The notes: generated by a model not told the origin, from the sequence alone. A stretch of DNA of 64,000 bases from Haematococcus lacustris (GCA_030144725.1 JASKMD010000006.1:1971433-2035432); one strand, 5' to 3'; counted from the stretch's first letter, positions 9,721-22,300 are shown. Numbers and translations are program-made.

Positions 9721-9911
9721 TGTTACGTGGCAATGCGCCTGGCTGATATGCCATTTAAGGACAACCATATAATGCCCCAATGCGCCAGTGTAACTCTCAA
9801 AGTGCGGTGACCGGTGTCAAGGCCGGGTTCGACTCCCGGGAGCTTAGACATCGCCCAAAGCTCTTTAGCCGCAATAAGAGGATTACGCTGGCCGTGCAAA
9901 GGCACGTTACA
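9721..9911 (+). repeat. 3' LTR of element 1
   Basis: Identical to the 5' LTR except for two substitutions. The same hairpin is at 9823-9839. Confidence 0.95.
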
Positions 9912-9916
9912 CAGGT
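9912..9916 (+). repeat. Target-site duplication, right copy
   Basis: CAGGT directly after the 3' LTR; 5 bp is the usual length for Ty3/gypsy integrases. Confidence 0.93.
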
Positions 9917-12223
9917 GGCACAGCAGTGCCTGGCCTCCAAGTCCATCTACCAAATGGCTTTCGTGTAACCCTCCGCTCCTCCGGCGCAAGCCATGGCCTC
10001 GGCTGTCAACCGCTTTGTGGCAGCCTCAGACCTGCCCCAGGAGCGCAGCCCCAACAGCAGCCGCCTCTACCCCAGCAAGGCCATCTGCGTGATGCCCCGG
10101 GGGGAGGGAGGGGTGGGGCACCAGCACGGCCATGCTGGCGAAGATGTTGGCCCAGCTCTGGTCGCCCCGGGTTCGTCCCTGGCAGCCTCTGACCCACCAC
10201 CTGCTGGCAGACCCCTCCCACGGCCTCAGCACGTGGGTCATCACCGACCCCACCGACCCCCCCTCGCGAGGCATCAGCCCGCGGCTGCAAGCTCACGTGG
10301 CGGCCCTGGCTGAGCTCAAGCTGTTCCGTGCGGTGCCCCCCGCTGGCCAGTCCTTCTTCTCGGTGCTGGCGGAGCCGCTATGGTACAACGCGCAAGTCCG
10401 CATGAACCCAGCAGCAAGGGAGGAAGCATCTGAGCAGGGTTGGACCCACGTCCGCCACGTGAGGGAGGCCCTCCACAGCCCCGAACTGGAGGGGGAGGCC
10501 CGCTAGGCTGCGGACCTGGTCAAGGCTTGCCTCCCCGAGCCCTGGCAGGGCATGGTAGACCGCCTGCAGCCGCCACAGCCGGAGTGGGAGCGCCTGAGGG
10601 TTGGGCCAGGGGTGGGGTTTGTGATGCGGCGCACCTTCATGCTCCAGCCCTCCCACTGGGTGGGCTTTAACGGCCGCCTCTAACCCCTAGACCCCACAGG
10701 GCAAGGGCCCCTCGGGGCTTTCTGGGCGGAGGAGGGGGCGGCCTGGGAGCCAGCAGCGGTGGCCCGGCTCAACAAGCCCAGCTACAGGCTGACCCCGGAG
10801 GAGCGAGCCACCCACCTCCGCCCTCTACCCGCCCAGCGTCACGCGGCGCAGGGTGTAATGCCCCTCCATAAAAAAAGAGGGCGTGGAGGAGGTGGAGGGC
10901 GTAGGGGAGCAGGGGGCGGGGCGGGAGGGCAGGCTCCCGACCCAGCTGAGGAGGGGCCAGGTACCTGGCCTAAGGAGGAGTGGCTCTTGGGCCCTTGGGC
11001 TCACCTGCAGCTGGACCCTCAGGTGTGGGGCATGGGCACCACCACCCTGCTGGACTTCTCTGGCAAGCATGCCAGGGTGCGCCTCCACCAGCTCCAGCGC
11101 GTCAGTGCCGACCCCCTCTACCCACCTAGTGGGGGCCTGTGGCCTGCGCTGTGGGGCGTGCGCCCCCCCCGGGCAGCGGGTGAAGCGTAGGTGACAGCGG
11201 TGGCTGATGGGGCCCTGCGGGAGCGGGAGCACAGTGGTGGCAGGCCAGGGTGCAGCGGGAGAGCGGGAGCAGCAGGGCAGGGAAGCGGAGGAGCGGCTCC
11301 CCGAGGAGGTGCAGGGCAGACAGCCGCCTCGTTGGCTGGACACCTCCGTCAGGGCGCACCCGCTTCCCTCGCCGCAGATGAGGGCGGCCGAGCAGGCTGA
11401 GCGGCAGCTGGAGGCCCAGCAGCGGCGTGGGGGCAGGCGGCCAGTTGCTCAGCCCGCCCCCCGGGCCGACACGGTGGACCAGCTGGCTGTGGGTGTTCAG
11501 CGGGCCAGCCGTGTGCGAAGGTGTGGAAGGAGTTGCTAGACCCCACCCTCCGCCGGGAGCATGTCATCGTGGCCTGGCGGGTTCTCCATGCCAGCCTCAT
11601 GGTGGGGGCCTTGTCCCTTGTCCACATCCCTTGTCCACATCCTCAAGGGTACGGCTGCCCCGGGCTCGTCCGCCTGCCGCTTCTGCAAGCCGGGGCACTT
11701 GGAGATCCTCACCCACGCCTTCCTGACCTGCACTGCCGTGGCCCCAGCCTGGGAGTGGGTGCTGGACGTGTACGGCCACCTCACAGGCACCCGCCCCCCC
11801 TCGGGCGACGCCATGCTGCTCCTCAGTAGGCGTCCCACCCGCGGCGAGGCCCCCCCCTTCCAGCCCCCTGACAGCCTGTTGTGGCTCCGTCTGCGCGTAG
11901 CCTATATGGGCGCAGTGTGGCGCCTCCGCAGCTCAGGAGCCGCTCATGCCCTGCAGCCACATCAGGTGGCGAGGCGGGTCGTGGAGGAGGTCATCTCCAC
12001 CCTCACCACGGCCGTCAAGCGTGACTGGCATCGGGTGGGGAGGGACATCCGGGTGGGCCTCTGCGGCGCTGTGCCCTCCACCTGGTTCGAGGGCAAGGAC
12101 CCGGAGTTGGACGCTGCCCACTTCGACCAGCTGTGGCCCGAGGCGTTGGGGGGGTGGTTTGCCAAGCAGCCTAGGAGGGAGCGGAGGGGAGGGCAGGAGG
12201 AGTGGAGGAGCCAAGCAGCCTAG
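9912..12223 (+). pseudogene. LINE ORF2 C-terminal remnant, unit 2 (3' of insertion)
   Basis: This is the continuation of 3021-3249 after the Ty3/gypsy insertion. The seven-A run joins the linker frame to the GPWAHLQLDPQVWG frame (10,759-11,187), which units with eight A cannot do. It has one extra private stop (TAG at 10,504). The finger is at 11,675-11,731. Confidence 0.78.
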
Positions 12224-12802
12224 GAGGGGCTGAGGGGAGGGTTGGTGCAGGAGGAGTGGAGGAGGAGAGGGCAGCAGGGATGCCTAGGCAGGGGGAAGGC
12301 AGGGCGCAAGGGGGGGGGAGCGCTGCTTGTTCGCCTCTCCTTGCAGTGGCCCGTCCCCTTCCCCGTCGAGCCAGCCTGAGCTGCAGGGTTGCTGCTGGGG
12401 GCTTCGTGCAACCTGTGGGTGGGTTGGACTAGGCCTCGGGGGTTTGTCTGGGTGTCAGGGGACCGGGGGCTTAGGTGGTCTTGGTTTGAGTGTTGGGGGT
12501 AGGGTTCGAGGCTTCAGGTCGTGGGGCTGGGCTCAGGCTCGTGTGGGTAGTTTTGTGGGGAGGGTTTGGGGAGGTGTGTAGAGCTCGGGTGGAGGGCGTT
12601 GGTGTGGGGGAGTGTCTTGACGTTGTCCAAGGGAGGGGGTTGCTTGGGTTGTGTGGACCTTTGCTTGGGGTGTGTGGACTGCTGTGTTTGGGTGGGGTGC
12701 TTGGGGATCGTGTATGTGGGAACCTTGTTTGTCTTCTCTTTTCTTCTTTTCTTTAGATTCTCTCTCTCTTGTAATGCTCCTCTCTAAATGAAAAACTAAA
12801 TA

Positions 12803-15800
12803 GGGGCACGCGGGCGAGCGGGGGCTAGGGGGTTGGCTGGGGGAAGGTGGCGGGCAAGGGCAGCAGCAGGGCGGGCGGCAGCAGGGTGAGGAGCAGGAGC
12901 CGGATGTGGTCATCCCAGCTGTCCGAGCGGGGGTGCCAGTGCGCCACCTGGGGGTCCCTCTCGGGGCGGCCTCCTACGCTGCCACCAGCGAGGCCGCCTT
13001 CGGTGGGGCGGCGGCGGCCATGATGGCAGCCTCCCTCCCTTGGCGGCCCCAAGGCCTCAACCTCCTGGGGCGGGTGCAGGTGGCACAGCAGTGCCTGGCC
13101 TCCAAGTCCATCTACCAAATGGCTTTCGTGTAACCCTCCGCTCCTCCGGCGCAAGCCATGGCCTCGGCTGTCAACCGCTTTGTGGCAGCCTCAGACCTGC
13201 CCCAGGAGCGCAGCCCCAACAGCAGCCGCCTCTACCCCAGCAAGGCCATCTGCGTGATGCCCCGGGGGGAGGGAGGGGTGGGGCACCAGCACGGCCATGC
13301 TGGCGAAGATGTTGGCCCAGCTCTGGTCGCCCCGGGTTCGTCCCTGGCAGCCTCTGACCCACCACCTGCTGGCAGACCCCTCCCACGGCCTCAGCACGTG
13401 GGTCATCACCGACCCCACCGACCCCCCCTCGCGAGGCATCAGCCCGCGGCTGCAAGCTCACGTGGCGGCCCTGGCTGAGCTCAAGCTGTTCCGTGCGGTG
13501 CCCCCCGCTGGCCAGTCCTTCTTCTCGGTGCTGGCGGAGCCGCTGTGGTACAACGCGCAAGTCCGCATGAACCCAGCAGCAAGGGAGGAAGCAGCTGAGC
13601 AGGGTTGGACCCACGTCCGCCACGTGAGGGAGGCCCTCCACAGCCCCGAACTGGAGGGGGAGGCCCGCTGGGCTGCGGACCTGGTCAGGGCTTGCCTCCC
13701 CGAGCCCTGGCAGGGCATGGTAGACCGCCTGCAGCCGCCACAGCCGGAGTGGGAGCGCCTGAGGGTTGGGCCAGGGGTGGGGTTTGTGATGCGGCGCACC
13801 TTCATGCTCCAGCCCTCCCACTGGGTGGGCTTTAACGGCCGCCTCTAACCCCTAGACCCCACAGGGCAAGGGCCCCTCGGGGCTTTCTGGGCGGAGGAGG
13901 GGGCGGCCTGGGAGCCAGCAGCGGTGGCCCGGCTCAACAAGCCCAGCTACAGGCTGACCCCGGAGGAGCGAGCCACCCACCTCCGCCCTCTACCCGCCCA
14001 GCGTCACGCGGCGCAGGGTGTAATGCCCCTCCATAAAAAAAAGAGGGCGTGGAGGAGGTGGAGGGCGTAGGGGAGCAGGGGGCGGGGCGGGAGGGCAGGC
14101 TCCCGACCCAGCTGAGGAGGGGCCAGGCACCTGGCCTAAGGAGGAGTGGCTCTTGGGCCCTTGGGCTCACCTGCAGCTGGACCCTCAGGTGTGGGGCATG
14201 GGCACCACCACCCTGCTGGACTTCTCTGGCAAGCATGCCAGGGTGCGCCTCCACCAGCTCCAGCGCGTCAGTGCCGACCCCCTCTACCCACCTAGTGGGG
14301 GCCTGTGGCCTGCGCTGTGGGGCGTGCGCCCCCCCCGGGCAGCGGGTGAAGCGTAGGTGACAGCGGTGGCTGATGGGGCCCTGCGGGAGCGGGAGCACAG
14401 TGGTGGCAGGCCAGGGGGCAGCGGGAGAGCGGGAGCAGCAGGGCAGGGAAGCGGAGGAGCGGCTCCCCGAGGAGGTGCAGGGCAGACAGCCGCCTCGTTG
14501 GCTGGACACCTCCGTCAGGGCGCACCCGCTTCCCTCGCCGCAGATGAGGGCGGCCGAGCAGGCTGAGCGGCAGCTGGAGGCCCAGCAGCGGCGTGGGGGC
14601 AGGCGGCCAGTTGCTCAGCCCGCCCCCCGGGCCGACACGGTGGACCAGCTGGCTGTGGGTGTTCAGCGGGCCAGCCGTGTGCGAAGGTGTGGAAGGAGCT
14701 GCTAGACCCCACCCTCCGCCGGGAGCATGTCATCGTGGCCTGGCGGGTTCTCCATGCCAGCCTCATGGTGGGGGCCTTGTCCCTTGTCCACATCCCTTGT
14801 CCACATCCTCAAGGGTACGGCTGCCCCGGGCTCGTCCGCCTGCCGCTTCTGCCAGCCGGGGCACTTGGAGATCCTCACCCACGCCTTCCTGACCTGCACT
14901 GCCGTGGCCCCAGCCTGGGAGTGGGTGCTGGACGTGTACGGCCACCTCACAGGCACCCGCCCCCCCTCGGGCGACGCCATGCTGCTCCTCAGTAGGCGTC
15001 CCACCCGCGGCGAGGCCCCCCCCTTCCAGCCCCCTGACAGCCTGTTGTGGCTCCGTCTGCGCGTAGCCTATATGGGCGCAGTGTGGCGCCTCCGCAGCTC
15101 AGGAGCCGCTACAGCCCTGCAGCCACATCAGGTGGCGAGGCGGGTCGTGGAGGAGGTCATCTCCACCCTCACCACGGCCGTCAAGCGTGACTGGCATCGG
15201 GTGGGGAGGGACATCCGGGTGGGCCTCTGCGGCGCTGTGCCCTCCACCTGGTTCGAGGGCAAGGACCCGGAGCTGGACGCTGCCCACTTCGACCAGCTGT
15301 GGCCCGAGGCGTCGGGGGGGTGGTTTGCCAAGCAGCCTAGGAGGGAGCGGAGGGGAGGGCAGGAGGAGTGGAGGAGCCAAGCAGCCTAGGAGGGGCAGAG
15401 GGGAGGGTTGGGGCAGGAGGAGTGGAGGAGGAGAGGGCAGCAGGGAGGCCTAGGCAGGGGGAGGGCAGGGCGCAAGGGGGGGGGAGCGCTGCTTGTTCGC
15501 CTCTCCTTGCAGTGGCCCGTCCCCTTCCCCGTCGAGCCAGCCTGAGCTGCAGGGTTGCTGCTGGGGGCTTCGTGCAATCTGTGGGTGGGTTGGACTAGGC
15601 CTCGGGGGTTTGTCTGAGTGTCAGGGGACCGGGGGCTTAGGTGGTCTTGGTTTGAGTGTTGGGGGTAGGGTTCGAGGCTTCAGGTCGTGGGGCTGGGCTC
15701 AGGCTCGTGTGGGTAGTTTTGTGGGGAGGGTTTGGGGAGGTGTGTAGAGCTCGGGTGGAGGGCGTTGGTGTGGGGGAGTGTCTTGACGTTGTCCAAGGGA

Positions 15801-15968
15801 GGGGGTTGCTTGGGTTGTGTGGACCTTTGCTTGGGGTGTGTGGACTGCTGTGTTTGGGTGGGGTGCTTGGGGATCGTGTATGTGGGAACCTTGTTTGTCT
15901 TCTCTTTTCTTCTTTTCTTTAGATTCTCTCTCTCTTGTAATGCTCCTCTCTAAATGAAAAACTAAATA
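12803..15968 (+). repeat. Array unit 3 (full length, 3,166 bp)
   Basis: A complete unit used here as the reference. The A-run near 14035 has eight A. Its tail reads aaaaactaaatag, shared with unit 2. Confidence 0.92.
12853..15389 (+). pseudogene. LINE ORF2 C-terminal remnant (reference copy, unit 3)
   Basis: This is the 3' part of a non-LTR retrotransposon ORF2. In order it has an RT-thumb segment with the VRHLGVPLG and LNLLGRVQVAQQ motifs (12,906-13,129); a conserved linker with PSKAICVMPRGEGGVG (to about 13,290) and MLAKMLAQLW onward (13,297-13,845); a QPPRWLDT module (about 14,480); and a zf-RVT finger Cys-x2-Cys-x9-His-x4-Cys at 14,841-14,897, followed by the usual hydrophobic PAWEWV stretch. 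The YxDD catalytic part is absent because the copy is 5'-truncated. Breaks: an in-frame TAA at 13,130, a frame change near 13,290, TAA at 13,846, a shift at an eight-A run near 14,035, and a 13-bp tandem duplication near 14,785 that shifts the frame before the finger. Family assignment is from motif order, not a search. Confidence 0.8.
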
Positions 15969-18900
15969 GGGGCAGGCGGGCGAGCAGGGGCTAGGGGGTT
16001 GGCTGGGGGAAGGTGGCGGGCAAGGGCAGCAGCAGGGCGGGCGGCAGCAGGGTGAGGAGCAGGAGCCGGATGTGGTCATCCCAGCTGTCCGAGTGGGGGT
16101 GCCAGTGCGCCACCTGGGGGTCCCTCTCGGGGCGGCCTCCTACGCTGCCACCAGCGAGGCCGCCTTCGGTGGGGCGGCGGCGGCCATGATGGCAGCCTCC
16201 CTCCCTTGGCGGCCCCAAGGCCTCAACCTCCTGGGGCGGGTGCAGGTGGCACAGCAGTGCCTGGCCTCCAAGTCCATCTACCAAATGGCTTTCGTGTAAC
16301 CCTCCGCTCCTCCGGCGCAAGCCATGGCCTCGGCTGTCAACCGCTTTGTGGCAGCCTCAGACCTGCCCCAGGAGCGCAGCCCCAACAGCAGCCGCCTCTA
16401 CCCCAGCAAGGCCATCTGCGTGATGCCCCGGGGGGAGGGAGGGGTGGGGCACCAGCACGGCCATGCTGGCGAAGATGTTGGCCCAGCTCTGGTCGCCCCG
16501 GGTTCGTCCCTGGCAGCCTCTGACCCACCACCTGCTGGCAGACCCCTCCCACGGCCTCAGCACGTGGGTCATCACCGACCCCACCGACCCCCCCTCGCGA
16601 GGCATCAGCCCGCGGCTGCAAGCTCACGTGGCGGCCCTGGCTGAGCTCAAGCTGTTCCGTGCGGTGCCCCCCGCTGGCCAGTCCTTCTTCTCGGTGCTGG
16701 CGGAGCCGCTGTGGTACAACGCGCAAGTCCGCATGAACCCAGCAGCAAGGGAGGAAGCAGCTGAGCAGGGTTGGACCCACGTCCGCCACGTGAGGGAGGC
16801 CCTCCACAGCCCCGAACTGGAGGGGGAGGCCCGCTGGGCTGCGGACCTGGTCAGGGCTTGCCTCCCCGAGCCCTGGCAGGGCATGGTAGACCGCCTGCAG
16901 CCGCCACAGCCGGAGTGGGAGCGCCTGAGGGTTGGGCCAGGGGTGGGGTTTGTGATGCGGCGCACCTTCATGCTCCAGCCCTCCCACTGGGTGGGCTTTA
17001 ACGGCCGCCTCTAACCCCTAGACCCCACAGGGCAAGGGCCCCTCGGGGCTTTCTGGGCGGAGGAGGGGGCGGCCTGGGAGCCAGCAGCGGTGGCCCGGCT
17101 CAACAAGCCCAGCTACAGGCTGACCCCGGAGGAGCGAGCCACCCACCTCCGCCCTCTACCCGCCCAGCGTCACGCGGCGCAGGGTGTAATGCCCCTCCAT
17201 AAAAAAAAGAGGGCGTGGAGGAGGTGGAGGGCGTAGGGGAGCAGGGGGCGGGGCGGGAGGGCAGGCTCCCGACCCAGCTGAGGAGGGGCCAGGCACCTGG
17301 CCTAAGGAGGAGTGGCTCTTGGGCCCTTGGGCTCACCTGCAGCTGGACCCTCAGGTGTGGGGCATGGGCACCACCACCCTGCTGGACTTCTCTGGCAAGC
17401 ATGCTAGGGTGCGCCTCCACCAGCTCCAGCGCGTCAGTGCCGACCCCCTCTACCCACCTAGTGGGGGCCTGTGGCCTGCGCTGTGGGGCGTGCGCCCCCC
17501 CTGGGCAGCGGGTGAAGCGTAGGTGACAGCAATGGCTGATGGGGCCCTGCGGGAGCGGGAGCACAGTGGTGGCAGGCCAGGGGGCAGCGGGAGAGCGGGA
17601 GCAGCAGGGCAGGGAAGCGGAGGAGCGGCTCCCCGAGGAGGTGCAGGGCAGACAGCCGCCTCGTTGGCTGGACACCTCCGTCAGGGCGCACCCGCTTCCC
17701 TCGCCGCAGATGAGGGCGGCCGAGCAGGCTGACCGGCAGCTGGAGGCCCAGCAGCGGCGTGGGGGCAGGCGGCCAGTTGCTCAGCCCGCCCCCCGGGCCG
17801 ACACGGTGGACCAGCTGGCTGTGGGTGTTCAGCGGGCCAGCCGTGTGCGAAGGTGTGGAAGGAGCTGCTAGACCCCACCCTCCGCCGGGAGCATGTCATC
17901 GTGGCCTGGCGGGTTCTCCATGCCAGCCTCATGGTGGGGGCCTTGTCCCTTGTCCACATCCCTTGTCCACATCCTCAAGGGTACGGCTGCCCCGGGCTCG
18001 TCCGCCTGCCGCTTCTGCCAGCCGGGGCACTTGGAGATCCTCACCCACGCCTTCCTGACCTGCACTGCCGTGGCCCCAGCCTGGGAGTGGGTGCTGGACG
18101 TGTACGGCCACCTCACAGGCACCCGCCCCCCCTCGGGCGACGCCATGCTGCTCCTCAGTAGGCGTCCCACCCGCGGCGAGGCCCCCCCCTTCCAGCCCCC
18201 TGACAGCCTGTTGTGGCTCCGTCTGCGCGTAGCCTATATGGGCGCAGTGTGGCGCCTCCGCAGCTCAGGAGCCGCTACAGCCCTGCAGCCACATCAGGTG
18301 GCGAGGCGGGTCGTGGAGGAGGTCATCTCCACCCTCACCACGGCCGTCAAGCGTGACTGGCATCGGGTGGGGAGGGACATCCGGGTGGGCCTCTGCGGCG
18401 CTGTGCCCTCCACCTGGTTCGAGGGCAAGGACCCGGAGCTGGACGCTGCCCACTTCGACCAGCTGTGGCCCGAGGCGTCGGGGGGGTGGTTTGCCAAGCA
18501 GCCTAGGAGGGAGCGGAGGGGAGGGCAGGAGGAGTGGAGGAGCCAAGCAGCCTAGGAGGGGCAGAGGGGAGGGTTGGGGCAGGAGGAGTGGAGGAGGAGA
18601 GGGCAGCAGGGAGGCCTAAGCAGGGGGAGGGCAGGGCGCAAGGGGGGGGGAGCGCTGCTTGTTCGCCTCTCCTTGCAGTGGCCCGTCCCCTTCCCCGTCG
18701 AGCCAGCCTGAGCTGCAGGGTTGCTGCTGGGGGCTTCGTGCAATCTGTGGGTGGGTTGGGTTAGGCCTCGGGGGCTTGTCTGAGTGTCAGGGGACCGGGG
18801 GCTTAGGTGGTCTTGGTTTGAGTGTTGGGGGTAGGGTTCGAGGCTTCAGGTCGTGGGGCTGGGCTCAGGCTCGTGTGGGTAGTTTTGTGGGGAGGGTTTG

Positions 18901-19134
18901 GGGAGGTGTGTAGAGCTCGGGTGGAGGGCGTTGGTGTGGGGGAGTGTCTTGACGTTGTCCAAGGGAGGGGGTTGCTTGGGTTGTGTGGACCTTTGCTTGG
19001 GGTGTGTGGACTGCTGTGTTTGGGTGGGGTGCTTGGGGATCGTGTATGTGGGAACCTTGTTTGTCTTCTCTTTTCTTCTTTTCTTTAGATTCTCTCTCTC
19101 TTGTAATGCTCCTCTCTAAATGTAAAACAAAATA
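15969..19134 (+). repeat. Array unit 4 (full length, 3,166 bp)
   Basis: A complete unit with an A-run of eight. Shared with units 5 and 6 are gctagg near 17404 and the caatgg change near 17530. Private changes include the Glu-to-Asp codon change gagcgg to gaccgg near 17730. Confidence 0.92.
16019..18555 (+). pseudogene. LINE ORF2 C-terminal remnant, unit 4
   Basis: Same content and same shared breaks as the unit 3 copy. The zf-RVT finger is at 18,007-18,063. Confidence 0.78.
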
Positions 19135-22100
19135 GGGGCAGGCGGGCGAGCAGGGGCTAGGGGGTTGGCTGGGGGAAGGTGGCGGGCAAGGGCAGCAGCA
19201 GGGCGGGCGGCAGCAGGGTGAGGAGCAGGAGCCGGATGTGGTCATCCCAGCTGTCCGAGTGGGGGGGCCAGTGCGCCACCTGGGGGTCCCTCTCGGGGCG
19301 GCCTCCTACGCTGCCACCAGCGAGGCCGCCTTCGGTGGGGCGGCGGCGGCCATGATGGCAGCCTCCCTCCCTTGGCGGCCCCAAGGCCTCAACCTCCTGG
19401 GGCGGGTGCAGGTGGCACAGCAGTGCCTGGCCTCCAAGTCCATCTACCAAATGGCTTTCGTGTAACCCTCCGCTCCTCCGGCGCAAGCCATGGCCTCGGC
19501 TGTCAACCGCTTTGTGGCAGCCTCAGACCTGCCCCAGGAGCGCAGCCCCAACAGCAGCCGCCTCTACCCCAGCAAGGCCATCTGCGTGATGCCCCGGGGG
19601 GAGGGAGGGGTGGGGCACCAGCACGGCCATGCTGGCGAAGATGTTGGCCCAGCTCTGGTCGCCCCGGGTTCGTCCCTGGCAGCCTCTGACCCACCACCTG
19701 CTGGCAGACCCCTCCCACGGCCTTAGCACGTGGGTCATCACCGACCCCACCGACCCCCCCTCGCGAGGCATCAGCCCGCGGCTGCAAGCTCACGTGGCGG
19801 CCCTGGCTGAGCTCAAGCTGTTCCGTGCGGTGCCCCCCGCTGGCCAGTCCTTCTTCTCGGTGCTGGCGGAGCCGCTGTGGTACAACGCGCAAGTCCGCAT
19901 GAACCCAGCAGCAAGGGAGGAAGCAGCTGAGCAGGGTTGGACCCACGTCCGCCACGTGAGGGAGGCCCTCCACAGCCCCGAACTGGAGGGGGAGGCCCGC
20001 TGGGCTGCGGACCTGGTCAGGGCTTGCCTCCCCGAGCCCTGGCAGGGCATGGTAGACCGCCTGCAGCCGCCACAGCCGGAGTGGGAACGCCTGAGGGTTG
20101 GGCCAGGGGTGGGGTTTGTGATGCGGCGCACCTTCATGCTCCAGCCCTCCCACTGGGTGGGCTTTAACGGCCGCCTCTAACCCCTAGACCCCACAGGGCA
20201 AGGGCCCCTCGGGGCTTTCTGGGCGGAGGAGGGGGCGGCCTGGGAGCCAGCAGCGGTGGCCCGGCTCAACAAGCCCAGCTACAGGCAGACCCCGGAGGAG
20301 CGAGCCACCCACCTCCGCCCTCTACCCGCCCAGCGTCACGCGGCGCAGGGTGTAATGCCCCTCCATAAAAAAAAGAGGGCGTGGAGGAGGTGGAGGGCGT
20401 AGGGGAGCAGGGGGCGGGGCGGGAGGGCAGGCTCCCGACTTAGCTGAGGAGGGGCCAGGCACCTGGCCTAAGGAGGAGTGGCTCTTGGGCCCTTGGGCTC
20501 ACCTGCAGCTGGACCCTCAGGTGTGGGGCATGGGCACCACCACCCTGCTGGACTTCTCTGGCAAGCATGCTAGGGTGCGCCTCCACCAGCTCCAGCGCGT
20601 CAGTGCCGACCCCCTCTACCCACCTAGTGGGGGCCTGTGGCCTGCGCTGTGGGGCGTGCGCCCCCCCCGGGCAGCGGGTGAAGCATAGGTGACAGCAATG
20701 GCTGATGGGGCCCTGCGGGAGCGGGAGCACAGTGGTGGCAGGCCAGGGGGCAGCGGGAGAGCGGGAGCAGCAGGGCAGGGAAGCGGAGGAGCGGCTCCCC
20801 GAGGAGGTGCAGGGCAGACAGCCGCCTCGTTGGCTGGACACCTCCGTCAGGGCGCACCCGCTTCCCTCGCCGCAGATGAGGGCGGCCGAGCAGGCTGAGC
20901 GGCATCTGGAGGCCCAGCAGCGGCGTGGGGGCAGGCGGCCAGTTGCTCAGCCCGCCCCCCGGGCCGACACGGTGGACCAGCTGGCTGTGGGTGTTCAGCG
21001 GGCCAGCCGTGTGCGAAGGTGTGGAAGGAGCTGCTAGACCCCACCCTCCGCCGGGAGCATGTCATCGTGGCCTGGCGGGTTCTCCATGCCAGCCCCATGG
21101 TGGGGGCCTTGTCCCTTGTCCACATCCCTTGTCCACATCCTCAAGGGTACGGCTGCCCCGGGCTCGTCCGCCTGCCGCTTCTGCCAGCCGGGGCACTTGG
21201 AGATCCTCACCCACGCCTTCCTGACCTGCACTGCCGTGGCCCCAGCCTGGGAGTGGGTGCTGGACGTGTACGGCCACCTCACAGGCACCCGCCCCCCCTC
21301 GGGCGACGCCATGCTGCTCCTCAGTAGGCGTCCCACCCGCGGCGAGGCCCCCCCCTTCCAGCCCCCTGACAGCCTGTTGTGGCTCCGTCTGCGCGTAGCC
21401 TATATGGGCGCAGTGTGGCGCCTCCGCAGCTCAGGAGCCGCTACAGCCCTGCAGCCACATCAGGTGGCGAGGCGGGTCGTGGAGGAGGTCATCTCCACCC
21501 TCACCACGGCCGTCAAGCGTGACTGGCATCGGGTGGGGAGGGACATCCGGGTGGGCCTCTGCGGCGCTGTGCCCTCCACCTGGTTCGAGGGCAAGGACCC
21601 GGAGCTGGACGCTGCCCACTTCGACCAGCTGTGGCCCGAGGCGTCGGGGGGGTGGTTTGCCAAGCAGCCTAGGAGGGAGCGGAGGGGAGGGCAGGAGGAG
21701 TGGAGGAGCCAAGCAGCCTAGGAGGGGCAGAGGGGAGGGTTGGGGCAGGAGGAGTGGAGGAGGAGAGGGCAGCAGGGAGGCCTAGGCAGGGGGAGGGCAG
21801 GGCGCAAGGGGGGGGGAGCGCTGCTTGTTCGCCTCTCCTTGCAGTGGCCCGTCCCCTTCCCCGTCGAGCCAGCCTGAGCTGCAGGGTTGCTGCTGGGGGC
21901 TTCGTGCAATCTGTGGGTGGGTTGGACTAGGCCTCGGGGGTTTGTCTGAGTGTCAGGGGACCGGGGGCTTAGGTGGTCTTGGTTTCAGTGTCGGGGGTAG
22001 GGTTCGAGGCTTCAGGTCGTGGGGCTGGGCTCAGGCTCGTGTGGGTAGTTTTGTGGGGAGGGTTTGGGGAGGTGTGTAGAGCTCGGGTGGAGGGCGTTGG

Positions 22101-22300
22101 TGTGGGGGAGTGTCTTGACGTTGTCCAAGGGAGGGGGTTGCTTGGGTTGTGTGGACCTTTGCTTGGGGTGTGTGGACTGCTGTGTTTGGGTGGGGTGCTT
22201 GGGGATCGTGTATGTGGGAACCTTGTTTGTCTTCTCTTTTCTTCTTTTCTTTAGATTCTCTCTCTCTTGTAATGCTCCTCTCTAAATGAAAAACAACATA
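19135..22300 (+). repeat. Array unit 5 (full length, 3,166 bp)
   Basis: A complete unit with an A-run of eight. It shares gcatag (for gcgtag) near 20683 with unit 6. Private changes include a TAG in place of CAG near 19722, cttagc near 20440 and gcatct near 20903. Confidence 0.92.
19185..21721 (+). pseudogene. LINE ORF2 C-terminal remnant, unit 5
   Basis: Same content and same shared breaks as the unit 3 copy. The zf-RVT finger is at 21,173-21,229. Confidence 0.78.

Larger units (their letters stand above)
3250..9911 (+). mobile_element. Ty3/gypsy chromodomain retrotransposon (element 1)
   Basis: A complete 6,662-bp LTR element lies inside a LINE-tail unit. It has 191-bp LTRs starting TGTTACG and ending CGTTACA, a 5-bp target duplication CAGGT, a candidate primer-binding site right after the 5' LTR and a polypurine tract before the 3' LTR. 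Gene order is gag, protease, RT, RNase H, integrase, chromodomain, which is the chromovirus order. The LTRs differ at two sites by eye (C/A near 3306 and C/A near 3404), so the insertion is young. Coding capacity is broken by two in-frame TAG codons and one frameshift, so it is probably not autonomous as assembled. Confidence 0.95.
2971..12802 (+). repeat. Array unit 2, interrupted by Ty3/gypsy insertion
   Basis: Unit sequence 2971-3249 and 9912-12802 flanks the inserted element. This unit has the most private variants of any full-length unit (about twenty by hand comparison with unit 3), including a TAG at 10504-10506 replacing a Trp codon, an A-run of seven near 10870, and ctcatg for ctacag near 11944. 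Confidence 0.92.
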
